Shown in pieces: positions 24,476 through 35,643 of a stretch of DNA of 64,000 bases. The position numbers and the translations under genes are program-made. The notes beneath the pieces are model-generated. The model was not told the origin of the DNA. It saw only the letters and a list, made by a program, of their open reading frames with translations, and did not search any database. Position 1 is the stretch's first letter, and every line of letters starts with the position of its first letter. The stretch is from Nannochloris sp. 'desiccata' (Eukaryota; Chlorophyta; Trebouxiophyceae; Chlorellales; Chlorellaceae), in contig JAGTXX020000015.1 of NCBI GenBank assembly GCA_019044685.2, forward strand, positions 124,001-188,000. Direction: 5' to 3'.

Positions 24476-26367
24476 ATGAATACATCTTCAGAGGCGTGGA
24501 AGGCAGGAAATCAGGCTTCTTCCGTAGGCTGGAATTTTGCCAGCAATGAGGAGTGCCCTTTCAATGATACTTGGCCGGCCCCGGCCCTTTTTCAAGAGTA
24601 AGTTCTATTCAAATAGTTATTTTTAATTGAAAGAACGGCTGCTTCCATGCAAACCCCTAGGAATACCTCTCTGATCATAAGCCAATCCATTGCTGCAGGG
24701 TTCCAAGTCAGCCGCTCTGTGGTTTACTTTCTGACCATGCTGAGTTGAGCACCTATGGTGACTCTGCTGAAGGGCTGTTCCCCGAGAACTCCACTAGTGG
24801 AACCACCACGGATCAAATTTTTGACTTGTCTCATGGCGACCACCCTGCTGCCGTCATCTCCATTGTTGAGGCTGCCATGAATCTTGATGCCGTCTACTCT
24901 TCCCCTGCTCCTGCTCCCAAGGCAGTAGACAATAAAATTCTTCTTCCTTCTTTACCTGTAGAAGCCCTCAAATTTGTGCCTGTCCCTCGTCAAAACAGTT
25001 CCACCAACTTTTCTGACGCTGACTTGGCGGACCTGCTTCCTGCTCCATCTCTCTCCTGCCTTTTCCAACAGCCAGAGGGTGCATATTCCAAGGGTCAGCT
25101 TGAATTTTCTCGTTCTTTAAAGAACATTGCAAGGCAAGAAGCAGGTTCTTTGGGTCAAGTCTATGCTTCTCTTGTTAACAAGCAGGAGGAGCAGCGGGTG
25201 CCCGATGCCAAGCCCCAGGAATTCTCTTATACTCCCTCTGGCCCTGCCCTGGTGGAAGAAATTCTGACGCAGATGCGTAAAGCGGCAGAACGCAACGTTC
25301 CTGGCTCCAACCAAGTCGTTCGTCCTTGTCATTTCGTCGAGGGCTTTGGAATCTCCCCTGCTGGGTGTCCTATCCCCAACACCAGCAATACCAACTCCTC
25401 TATTGTTCTCCCCGATGGCATTACCCTTGTGCATGCTGGGCGTGCTATGAACATCCCCAATAGTTTCCGTACCACTCACCAGCATCTTTCCAAGCGCTTT
25501 GTTCGCCACGCTGATCAGTCTCAAGGCCGCAATTTCAATGCCCCTGTTCCTCATCCGCCCAGCAACAATGCCGTCCATCCTGAACTCGTATCTGCACTTG
25601 CTGGCGTTCCAGTTTCAATGTCAACTCATGTGGCTGCATTGACCCCTATTTCAAACACCAATAAACCATCTTTTATAAATAATGTACCCAATGAGCTTCC
25701 TAATGGCCAAAGAGAAGGTGGGGGTCACAGTGGCAGTGACCGTGGTATTAATGACTTTGCCAACTACAGTCCTTGCCGTGGCACTTCTCCTCACCCTGGT
25801 ATTTGTGATGATGATGGTATGGTATCTACCCGTCGTACTCGCCGTCAATCAGAGCACAATATTCACCACCAGCAACAAGAGCAAGAGTGTCCTGCTGACT
25901 CTGCCGCCACGGACGGCACTGATGGCACAGGAAGCCGCATGTCCCACTCTTCCCTCTACTCCAGCGACGGAGAGAGCAGTCAAGGCGGGTTGGCATATGA
26001 AAAGATCAACCCTGATGAAATCACCTTTGAAGAGCTCTCCAAAATGTTTATTTATAAACAAAATGCAGCTGCTGAGAAAATGGGCATCGGGTCGACCACT
26101 TTGAAGAAAATTTGCCGTAGGCTTGGATTGACTCGTTGGCCGTCTCGTCATCTGAAGTCTTTAATCAAATTACGTGCTACTTTAACCACTGATGCTGAGA
26201 TTATTGGCAAATTTCCTGAGGAAGAAAGACGTCGAGCTTTGACTGAGATCGAAGAAAGCCTCCGTGGTCGTGCCGTCACTAAATGTTTAAAGGATTTCCG
26301 TCAGAAAGTTTTCAAAAATACTCATACTTTGAGGACTAAAAATGGTGGAGTAAAGAAGAATAAGTAG
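24476..26367 (+). CDS. RWP-RK domain transcription factor (RKD-like)
   Basis: Two exons, 24476-24597 and 24699-26367, split a Glu codon and give 596 residues. The RWP-RK domain is at about 482-530: FEELSKMFIYKQNAAAEKMG, then STTLKKICRRLGLTRWPSRH. The signature itself reads RWPSRH (about 520-525), with His where the family name has Lys. About 480 residues of Ser/Pro/Asn-rich sequence precede it, with no PB1 or GAF-like domain visible. This argues against the NIN-like class and for the shorter RKD-type class, which in green algae acts in mating, gametogenesis and nitrogen responses. A charged helix (EIEESLRGRAVTKCLKDF) follows the domain. Confidence 0.92.
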
Positions 26368-27446
26368 AGAATTATTGCTAGCAACTACATTCTGGTCCGC
26401 TTCTCTTCAGGATTCCGTCAGACTCCCTCCCTCCTCATTGTCACCACCGCCTTTGAACTCATATAGGAGATTTTTCTTCCCTCCCTTGCCGCCTGCACTC
26501 TTCCTCTACCGCCTCCCCACCTTCAACACGAGATGGCATGACATACATATATAAATATGGTACATGCATAGAACGTGTACTACATATGGACACGTTATAC
26601 TGCTATTATAGATCTACTTGGTTCATATTTCGCAAGCTGTCAATTACCCTGTTGCCTACGCCTTCTAAACCTGCTTCACCCACCCCGCCCTTTTGAATTT
26701 GTCCTACCATATTTACATTTGAACAAAATACTTAGATATTATTCCACCCATTTTTACCTATTCCTTTCGTAATCCTTTGCTTCTCTTTCTTTCTTGCCTT
26801 TGTACTACACCCATCGTAAATTATTAATTCAAACGAAACTTAGTATCATTCCTAAAAAATTAAGCATTCAGTCTTATTTTGTCTCTTATTTTAGTATTAG
26901 GAAAGGAGTCCTTCTTTTTTAATAGTTTTTAGGAAATCAAATGCACGAACAACCAACTTCTCTTCCTCGTTTTGACCTTGAAGAGCCTCGTTATTCAAGA
27001 ATTGATCTTCTCTCTTTTATCTTTCTCTGGTGTTGATAACAACTGTCTCGTGGAATAATTTCAACTTCTCCCATTAGTGGAACACTTTGATTGTGTTCTT
27101 CTTCGTTATTTCTGGTATCATCATTTGCAATGATACCCTTCCTTTCTTTCTTTTCTTTCGTTCTTTGCTCTTGTGGTTCTTATTTCACTTTGATCAGCCG
27201 TCGATGCTATTGATCAGACGTAAATTCGCTTCAGGTGTTTCATTGATTGATCCCTTTTGTCTTTGTGTCTTTCATTTTCAGAGTCGTTTAAAAACAACAG
27301 CCACCAAGTGGGCGGCTTGGGTTGTTCTTTTCAACGTGCATCTTCCTTTCTTCTTTTCTTATTTAGGATGTTTAGCAAGTTCAATTAAGAATCAATAACA
27401 AAATAATATCAAATATAAAGGAATAATTACAATTTCGAAAAATGCC

Positions 27447-27493
<47 letters not shown>

Positions 27494-28319
27494 AAATTTT
27501 TTTTTTCTCCCACTATGGGTCTCACAACGAATTTTCAAAGATTTTCTTCATTCTTCCCATATAGAACTTTTTCGTACTGTAAATATACTACTACACACAT
27601 TCTCTTGAACTGATCTTACAGAGAACCAGTTTAGCCGGACACTTTGAGCGTGCTTTTCATTTCGGCCGCCACAGCTTCGTTTACTGCCTGGCATTGTCAG
27701 AATTCGATTCAATATTTGGTCGGTGTGAAGAGTTTATTATTCGCTATAAGGGCAGGATAGTGTATAGAAAGAAAGAGTTACAGATCGAGGGGGAAAAAAC
27801 AACAACGAAAGTCAACGGCAATGACAGCGATGAAAGAGCGTCCAGAACCTTGAACGTGTCGCACCTCACTTTCCCGGCTGCGTCACTTTTCGCTCGCGCA
27901 ATATCGCCGTATTCGCAATGCGTATCTACCTATACCCTGCACGTTGCCGCTGCGAACCTTGCAAAAAATTTGGGGCCAACCGCCCTTTGCCGGTCCCCTA
28001 CCTCGTTCGACCCCTCGACGCCGCCCGAGCCTTGCCCCTTCTGCAGGCCTAGCTCGCCCTCCCACAGCCCTGCCTAACGAGGCTTTCGCTCTTACATTCA
28101 CTTACTTACACGCGACAAAAAACGAGGCGAAACCCTGCCTCCGGGGTCAAACCGCCCTTATTCAATCGTAAATAACGTGTCCGAATAAAGCAGCGTGTCC
28201 AATATAGTGCAGATCACAGGCATACGATAAAAGCACACACGCAAGCACTCTGTGTTTAATCTTTAATATATATTTTCGTCAAATTTTTATTTTTTTAAAG
28301 CTAAGGTCATTTACTTTCT
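26368..28319. other. 1.95-kb gap: long 3' region, microsatellite, GC-rich block
   Basis: No gene is supported. The first ~1 kb is T-rich, as a 3'UTR or decayed sequence would be. A (CTTT)n tract sits at 27447-27493. Between about 27850 and 28150 the base composition shifts sharply to GC-rich. The block is flanked by the short inverted heptamer CGGACAC (27636-27642) and GTGTCCG (28177-28183), which could be worn terminal inverted repeats. Open frames across the block on both strands show no family. Confidence 0.5.
27447..27493 (+). repeat. (CTTT)n microsatellite
   Basis: About twelve uninterrupted CTTT units, followed shortly by a T10 run. Confidence 0.95.
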
Positions 28320-29987
28320 TTAAGCCAACGTCATTTCCCAGACTCGTAAATGATCCGGCAAGGTGTCGTTCTCTCTCGACAACACTAATCCACAACACGC
28401 CCATCCACTCACATGCTCTTGCCGACGCAGCAACATATCTGTTTCTAGTTCTCTAAGCTTTGCTGCAGTTTCTTCCGCTTGCTCCGGGCTCATCCCAAGC
28501 AATTGAGGTTCATTCGTGTCATTAGGGTGCGTCACTGGAACAACAGACGCTATCCCTCTACTATCTAGAAACTCATGTAGTTTAAAAACCATCAAAGCTT
28601 CTGGCCCAGTGGGAGGTAGTTGACCAGCAGCATTGCTGAGACCGCTAACACCACCACCACCACCACCACCACCAGCAGCAGCGCCACGGCTGGGTGTAAA
28701 CTGACTCATATTGACAGAGTCTGCAGAAGGACTACGGTAATGATGTGGTTTACGAGAGACAGATGCCACAGCGGCAGCTGTCGCTGCAGCGGCGACGGCG
28801 CTGGTAGTCGAGGTGACGCTAGGCCCAGTACTCTCTACAGAAGGCTTTCTAGCATGGCTTCCAGGTGATGGCCCTTCAGAGCCTGGACTTGTGGTGATAA
28901 TGGTGGGAGATTCAGCTTCTGGTGCTGCGTTTGCCAATGCACTCAGTGCGGCCGCAGACCGGGAACTAGGAAGAGGGTGGTGTGGAGCAGAAGCCGCAGC
29001 ATGCTCTCTGCCACCTCCTCCGGCTGCCACGAGTCTACTGCTCCTTCCCCCAGCGCCGCCATCTTGATTTGAAACTAGCCCAGATAATGAGTTTGTAGAA
29101 GGGTTTTGGGAGACTCCCACAGAGGGGCTTCCAGCAGGGGAGGCTCTTGATCTTAATCGCGAGGATGCTTGTGAACCATGCTGCCTACTACTTCGGGAGC
29201 CTGCCGCTCCTGCATAGGGCAGAGGACTTGCAACGCGAATGAACTCATCAGCAGGGCTACTCCACCTATCCCAATCCAGCAATACTTTTTGTAAATATGC
29301 ATTATCTTTCCTCGTAGCTTGCTGCACTCGTTTATGATCTGCTGCAAGGGCTTTTAACAACTGGGTTTTACTTGATTCACCGCCGACATGACGCTGAAGT
29401 GCTTGCATTCGTTCGAAATACCAGAAACACGTTGCTTCTTGCTCATCATCTTTACGTTTGACTGAGGTTTTGACTACGAGAGTGTCGCCACGGCGGTATC
29501 TCCAGGACTCGCAGGTGCCAAGAGGGGATCCCTCCATGCGGGAATGAAGGACATTGCCTTCCCACCAAGCTGTGGTTTTGCATTTGACGCCTTCAGCGTT
29601 GAGCTGTTCTACTGACTTTTCGGTGTCATATGTCCTTGTCCAGCTGCCCTTGGGGTTTAGAGACGTGACGCGGACAGTGGTGCCGGTGTGAGACACGACG
29701 TCACATGAAGAGGAGCCAAATTTTGCAGCTGCTTTGCGGACAACCCAAGGGAAGCCTAAAGCTTTGAGGAATTCGTCTAATTGTTCTACTTTGGATAGAA
29801 CCCAGTATCCCGTGAAGTCTGCAGAATAGATTGTGAAAAGAGGGAAGCATTGAACTTCACCCAAAATTACTAACGACTAAAGATAACGAAAAACGAAACA
29901 TGAATGATGCAATATTCGCATTAAATCTCATCTGAATACACCACTTGATGATGCACACGTACCACTTGGGCCCTTGGCCTCTGCCAT
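28320..29987 (-). CDS. Fatty-acid-binding-protein-like (calycin) domain protein with long low-complexity tail
   Basis: Two exons, 29987-29963 and 29818-28320, split an Asp codon and give 507 residues. Residues about 9-150 start DFTGYWVLSKVEQLDEFLKA and continue LGFPWVVRKAA. This matches the opening of cytosolic fatty-acid-binding proteins (an F.G.W strand, then the helix-turn-helix with a KALG-type motif), followed by alternating strands. A Gln-rich helical linker follows, then about 230 residues rich in Ser, Ala, Gly and Pro, and a charged C-terminal segment (PEQAEETAAKLRELETDMLL). A lipophilic ligand is possible but not shown. The fusion to a long tail is unusual for this normally ~130-residue family. 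Confidence 0.75.
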
Positions 29988-30338
29988 AGTCAGTTAAGAT
30001 CGAAGTAATCTATTATTGAATTTGAACTACAATTGAACTACCGCCGACGTAGCACGCTTCAACCTGTAAATACTATACAATTAAGATTCACAAACATAAC
30101 TATTGAACGAAAAGCGTGAGCTGCGCCTCGCATGCGGTCATCTTCAACGAGCTCCACCGTGACGCCAGCAGTGCTTCCTCTTGAAGCTCGCCTTTTGCTC
30201 CCCATTCTGCTGATGAGAAACTATATATACATTTTATTAGGCCAGAAGCAAGGTTATAGAGCATCGCAAGAGCCAAATTATTGCATCTCCGAGAATTTTC
30301 TAGCAGATAAATAATGAGATAGATTTTTAAAATTGAAC
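29988..30338. promoter_or_regulatory. Divergent promoter region
   Basis: This is 351 bases between the FABP-like gene and the YccV-domain gene. It contains a small minus-strand open frame starting at 30204 (MGSKRRASRGSTAG, 48 codons) just after an AG that could be an acceptor. It could be a short upstream ORF or a missed exon, but it is not strong enough to call. Confidence 0.35.
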
Positions 30339-31205
30339 ATGGCAAGCGACAAAGCAAACTCTGCTGTAGCAAAGATATTGTACCGCGCTCTCATGCGCTG
30401 GACTAGACAGCATTCTGATGTACCTCTTTCGCTACGAATTTCCGAAATCTCTTCTGTTCTGCCAGTTTTACCAAGCAAAGTTTCTCTTCGGAGCTCCACT
30501 GCCGTTGCAAAACTGACCAGCTGGGCTTTCCGTGAGAACCGAAATTTACAAGGCCCTGCTGCATATGCTGCTGTAGACCGTGGTATGGAAGCATTGCGTA
30601 TATTAAACTCCCATTATGCAGCTCAGGCATTAGATATGAGAAAAACCAGAGCCGATCGACAAAACCGAGAAGGCGTCGCTTTTGAAGTTGGCGATGTCTT
30701 TGTGCACAAAAAATTTGGCTACCGCGCTGTTATTTACGGCTGGGATAGAACTTGTGAACGGGATGATGATTGGGTGCAATCAATGGGTGTAGATCCTCTT
30801 TTGCCTCATTACTACGCTTTACCCGACGAGCGAGATTGTCAAAAATTATTTGGAGGTGTTAGATTATCGAAGTACGTTTGTGAAGATAATATGATGCCTG
30901 TAGAAGGCGCTACCGTAGTACATAGAGCTTTAGAGAATTATTTTGTTGGGTATTCCGAGAAATTGAAGAGATATATCCCTAGAAAGAGGCTGCAATTTGA
31001 ATATCCTTCAGTGTATAGCTCGACTTCGTTTGAAACGCTCAAGCCGGTGGACTCAAATTTGTTATTGCATCCGGAATTAGAAGAGGACGAGAATGAAAAG
31101 GAAGAAGGCGAAGGAGACGCGGACGCGAAGGGGAAAGGTGGGGTGGGTAGCGGCGGTAACGGTGCAAAGGAAAGGAGCCAGAATGAGACTGCTCCGCTGC
31201 TTTAA
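30339..31205 (+). CDS. YccV/HspQ (hemimethylated DNA-binding-like) domain protein with N-terminal LYR-like motif
   Basis: This is a 288-residue intronless protein from the ATG at 30339. Residues about 114-230 form the YccV/HspQ domain: FEVGDVFVHKKFGYRAVIYG, WDRTCERDDDWV and LLPHYYALPDERD, ending RYIPRKRLQFEYP. In bacteria HspQ is a specificity factor for Lon protease. In eukaryotes the domain occurs in FBXO21 and in plant plastid proteins. The N-terminal ~90 residues are helical and basic with LYR at about 14-16 (AKILYRALMRW), a possible LYR-motif fold. That part is inference. The C-terminus is an acidic then Gly-rich tail. Confidence 0.85.
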   Translation: MASDKANSAVAKILYRALMRWTRQHSDVPLSLRISEISSVLPVLPSKVSLRSSTAVAKLTSWAFRENRNLQGPAAYAAVDRGMEALRILNSHYAAQALDMRKTRADRQNREGVAFEVGDVFVHKKFGYRAVIYGWDRTCERDDDWVQSMGVDPLLPHYYALPDERDCQKLFGGVRLSKYVCEDNMMPVEGATVVHRALENYFVGYSEKLKRYIPRKRLQFEYPSVYSSTSFETLKPVDSNLLLHPELEEDENEKEEGEGDADAKGKGGVGSGGNGAKERSQNETAPLL

Positions 31206-31420
31206 ACAAGAAAAAATAAACGACTTTTTCCAAACTCTTTGATTTGCATCTATTTCACTCTATCTTGCACCGCTTTCAGATTCTTACAACTGTAGTACAT
31301 CTTATCAATTAAACACTAGAAATCATTTATTGTATATTTTAACAAAAGTTATCTAGGGATCCCAACGAAAACAGCTTCGCTCAATGGCAGAAAATATATT
31401 TTAAAAATAACTAAAATTTC

Positions 31421-32146
31421 TCAACCGTCAACCATCACAAGTTTCTTTTTTAATTTCTTATTTTTCATCATTTTTCGTGCTGTAGCAGAAGAAACCTTTG
31501 TCGTAATAGCAGATTTCTTTCTGTTTTCCTCCTTTCGGCGCTGTGCTTCCTCTCTACGCTCTCTTGCCTCCTTTGCCGCTGTCTTTCTCGACTCTGTCGC
31601 CTCTCGTTTCAGACTGACGTATGCCGCCCTTTCAGCTTTATCTTTCATCTTTTTATCCCAACTACTACTTAATCCAGGGTTTCTGAGAGTATTTGCACGT
31701 GACGCTGGTTGTTTCCAAGCTGCTCTGCCAGATCCTTTGCCCACTCCAATAGTGTTGAGTTTAGGGCGTTTTAAATTTCCGGCAGCGGCTTGAGGTTCAC
31801 CTTCTCGCATTGCTGCCTCTGCCTGCTCCCTTTCAACCTGCGGAAAATAATTAGCATAAAGGTGAGAACAAGCGTGTCGAGTAAATTAAAGCTCAATGCA
31901 TTTCAAAATCTTTATTTAAAAGAGAGACAGAAATGAATCTGAAAGAGATGCACAGCATACAGTTTTGCAAATTTTCAGGGGCTTTACCTGCTCGCTATAT
32001 TCTTCTAACTTTCTCTTGCTTCCTATGTTGCCAAATTTGTTAACACCTACTTTATAGCCGCGAGGACCGTCGGCGCCATGCCTAAAATCATAAATTTCCT
32101 GCGGCTTCCATTGAGGAGGCACCTCCACTTCCCCTGATGCACTCAT
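31421..32146 (-). CDS. CGR1/CCDC86-family rRNA processing protein
   Basis: Two exons, 32146-31988 and 31837-31421, join in phase 0 to 191 residues. The N-terminal part is a short unique region (PPQWKPQEIYDFRHG). The C-terminal half carries the Cgr1 pattern: GRAAWKQPASRANTLRNPGL, SSSWDKKMKDKAERAAY, then a long Arg/Lys/Glu helix and a terminal KKLKKKLV basic patch. Yeast Cgr1 is a small nucleolar protein needed for 60S pre-rRNA processing. Family assignment rests on the W-x-K-P/S-W-x-K-K-M-K-D-K-A spacing and the basic helix. Confidence 0.8.
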
Positions 32147-32455
32147 GATGTTTTTCCAGAAGTGATAGAAAGATAATAAATATATATGCAGGCCATTCGA
32201 TGTATTTAGTGAAAGCCAAAACTGAAGGTACAGGGTGATGTACATGGCCTCTGCTTTTGAGCTAGGGAAGCACGCTATTTACTTCTAGGCGCCTTCAGCA
32301 GATCGCTATATGTACATATATAACGATATTAAACGCTGTTGTCCGTAAAGCCAGCTTTGCTACCTTGATCATCAGTTAAAACTCGGAAACTTCATCGAAA
32401 ACCGCCAGCAAGACGCTGCCGCATAGATATTATCTAGTCGTTTAGTTGGGACACC
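32147..32455. promoter_or_regulatory. Divergent promoter region, CGR1-like / PSMB3
   Basis: This is 309 AT-rich bases between divergent starts, with a TATATATAA-like stretch near 32310-32325. No gene is seen. Confidence 0.4.
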
Positions 32456-33349
32456 ATGTCGGTGAGTATCCACGCTTGTGTCGGCGATATCAACCCCTCA
32501 TGGTTCCAGGCCCCTGACACTATTTTCTCATCCTTGCCCTGCAGATCTTTGAATACAACGGCTCAGCCATTGGTAAGAAAAGGGTTCCCGCTTGTTTAAC
32601 CTATTCAAGATATACTATCCATCATTTCTAACCAGTGCTCTTTCTTTATCCTCTATTACAGTGGCCATGGCTGGCAAGGAATGTGTGGCAATTGCAAGTG
32701 ATCTACGCTTTGGAGTGCAGCTTGGAACCCTCGCAACAGACTATAAAAAAGTGTATAAGATCCATGATCAACTCTTCTTAGGCCTCTCCGGACTTGGCAC
32801 TGATGCAGAGACTTTGTAAGTATTAAACTTGCTAACCCTGATCATCTTTTCATTGTTCTCGACCTTGGCTCTTTGTTTTTCCTATTCTAACCCATCTTGT
32901 ATTCTGCCCTTCCCTCCTCTAGGCGTCAACGTTTCCACTTTAAGCACAATATGTACAAACTTAGAGAAGAACGCGATATCAAGCCTTCTTCTTTCGCTCA
33001 ACTTGTCTCTGCCACCCTCTATGAAAAACGCTTTGGCGGCTATTTGTGTGCCCCTATCATTGCTGGCCTGGAGCCTGATGGCACCCCCTATCTTTGCGGT
33101 ATGGATTCTATTGGTGCCATTGAAACTGCTAAAGATTTCATGATTCAGGGCACTGCAACAGACTCTTTGCTTGGTATCTGTGAGTCGCTTTGGCATCCGG
33201 AGATGGAGGCAGAAGAGCTCTTTGAAACTGTTTCACAAGCGCTGTTGTCTGGACAGGATAGAGATTGTTTGGCTGGCTGGGGTGCGGTAGTGTATGTAAT
33301 TACAAAGGATAAGGTGATCTCTAGAACACTCAAAGGAAGGATGGACTAA
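32456..33349 (+). CDS. PSMB3: 20S proteasome subunit beta-3
   Basis: Four exons, 32456-32461, 32545-32572, 32662-32815 and 32923-33349, join to 204 residues. The first exon is only ATGTCG. The protein starts MSIFEYNGSAIVAMAGKECV and follows the beta-3 pattern throughout (IASDLRFG, YEKRFGGY, APIIAGL, CESLWHPEM) to the terminal TLKGRMD. Length equals the family norm of 205. There is no processed N-terminal Thr, as expected for this catalytically inactive subunit of the 20S core. Confidence 0.96.
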
Positions 33350-33563
33350 AGTATACGTTTTTAAACACCTAGAAAAATGAACGGCAGTTTGAAATGTAGT
33401 CCTTCTTGTTCCCTATTGATATATTCTTCTTAGCCTATTAGATGTAAAACGATATCCCCCCACTCATTATCACCTAGATTACTTAACTAGAAGTTATTTT
33501 ACATATTGACCGACTGAATTATAAAGTAAGAATCAATAGTAAAGAAGAAGAAGATGTATTATT

Positions 33564-35167
33564 TTAAAAATCGGCATCGTCTTCTTCAAGCATCGCCGTC
33601 AACTCTTGTTCCTGTTTTTCTCTAGCTTCGTTCGCTTCTTCAAACGAATGATGCTGTGGCCTCATTTGATACCTCATTGCACGCTGTGCTTCGTTACGGA
33701 CATCCATACAAAAGGCAATCCGAGCGTGGAATGCAGCCAAAGGTTCATCCGTAGAGTATACGTCAGCACCCGCTGCAGCAACAACAATCCCATTGTCGTG
33801 ATCAATCATTGCAGAGATACCTCCATCACGGATAGATTTCGCTACAACGAACTCAGCATCTTCAGTAGAAGCTAATCCCAGCTTGGCAGCCACGTCAGCA
33901 AGGCTGATTCGAGAATAGGCAGCAGCGATGCGGCGGAGACCTGCTCTGATAACGTTTGCACGCAAACGAGAGACCAAATGGACAGTTCCATCTGCTTTAA
34001 AGGTACTAACATGGCGGGATGCAACAGAGGCAAAGGCAGAAAGGTCTCCTGCACGAACAGTAGCAGCAAGATCCAAATAAACACCCAAGGCGCCGTGAAG
34101 CTCCGGTGCGACAAGCTCCGCACGATCGGGAACTTCACCAAGTAACAGCCTGACAACAACCAGCCATTTGGTGACCGTAGCACGGAACCCATGTGCAGGC
34201 GCTGGTGCCTTGCGTAATGCCTGAGTCAATGCATCCCGTGCGTCACTGTACTCCAATCGTACTGCTCTAATTTGACCTTGGTAAAATAATAAGCGGGAAT
34301 GCTGGTGAGAAGAGCGATATGTGTCTCTTTGTGCCTTTGCACGTAACGCTTCAGCTTGATCATACAAATTAAAGGCCAAATAGTTGCGTAAAAGGAGGTT
34401 AAGCAAGGTTTCTTGGCCAATGTCGTCATGATGGAGAACAGCGCTGCGGTGAAGAGCAAGGAGACAGCTACGAATTTCAGCCAATGCTCCTGATTTCTCT
34501 GCTGCGTAGGAGTAGTAGAAGAAAATACGGGAGCCTAAGACATCTAAAGTGCGGCGATTAAAGGTGGTGAGACGGTCGATCGTGAGGGATGATAATGAGC
34601 GTGCGGCTGGCCATTGTTTGTTATCAATCAAAATGAGTAAAGCGAGGTAATATGCATAAATTTCTACCTCAGGGAGAGGATCAGATGTTGCTAAGACAAG
34701 CTCGGCAGTGTCAGCGCTGCCATTGTCCTTGGTGGTCGTGGCAGGAACCTGTGTGTTTTTCGGGGGAAGGGAGAAGTGATCAGAGAGTAATAATTTGAAA
34801 ACCGGTGAGCAGTTTCCAAAAACAACGCGAAAAACGCATTCTATCAGTAACTAGGGTATGTTTTTACCTGTTGGAGATGCTCTACGATCGCTGCGCTAGA
34901 TGCTAGAGAGGTTGGCAGGGTCGATCGCACAAAGACTTGAACATCGTGAGCGCTCAATTCCTTCCTGATAGCCTGGGTAATGCGGATTAGCTTGGAAAAC
35001 AAGGTGCGAGTTTCCTTTTGCTTGACAGCTTTTTCAATGAGTTGAACATTCGCTGCAAGACGCTCTTGCACGCTAATCACCTTGATTGATGATGCGTCCT
35101 TGCCCTTATTGTCTACATCCATGGCAGCCTCGGCTGAAGCCTCACCCATCTCTACTTCCTTTCCCAT
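33564..35167 (-). CDS. RPN3: 26S proteasome regulatory subunit RPN3 (PSMD3)
   Basis: Two exons, 35167-34868 and 34748-33564, join in phase 0 to 494 residues. TPR-like helical repeats fill the middle (LLNLLLRNYLAFNLYDQAEA). The C-terminal PCI domain contains RISLADVAAKLGL and the winged-helix strand around GGISAMIDHDNGIV. It ends with a conserved helix (RIAFCMDVRNEAQRAMRY) and an acidic tail finishing DDADF. RPN3 is a lid subunit of the 19S regulator. The gene converges on PSMB3 with only 214 bases between stops. Its start is the ATG at 35167. Confidence 0.94.
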
Positions 35168-35643
35168 ACTAAAATAGCTGACGAATATTAAACCCTCGCA
35201 AAAGAGGTTGCAAAATTAAATTCGTATATGACCAAAGTGATCGGTTATGACCGGCGCGTCTCTGGCGCCGATATCTAATTATTTAGAAATGTAGATGATT
35301 ATAAAATGGCAAGGGTGTCCATATATCTCCACATATGTAGTTTCGTTGAAGTTTCTTTTTTGAGCAATGGGCGAACGACTTTGGCTCAGAAGAACCTCCC
35401 CTGGCTATTATCACGCATTCTCTTTGCTCGTGAAAATAGCAATTTCATTGTATTTTTTCCAAAAGCTGCAAAGGCTTCTGGCTCTCGTTCCTGAAATGGA
35501 CCAAGCCGAAGATTCGTGCCCCTGGCTTTTGTGGTGATCTACTCTGCTTACAGCGACTCGAAGCCTTTGCTTCCCAGCACATTGTCGTAACACACACTTC
35601 TATGTTCGTAAGCTGCCCATAACGGGGCCCTGATACCCCCAAA
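35168..35643. promoter_or_regulatory. Divergent promoter region, RPN3 / ATG11
   Basis: This is 476 bases between divergent ATGs. Short open frames here on both strands lack domains. No gene is called. Confidence 0.4.

Noticed and set aside
27694..28077. 127-codon plus-strand open frame
   Set aside because: No domain, start or splice support; its Pro/Cys-rich look comes from the GC-rich block.
30132..30314. 60-codon plus-strand frame as an upstream exon of the YccV-domain gene
   Set aside because: It looked weakly F-box-like (VLPLEARLLLPILL), but no donor and acceptor pair joins it in phase.
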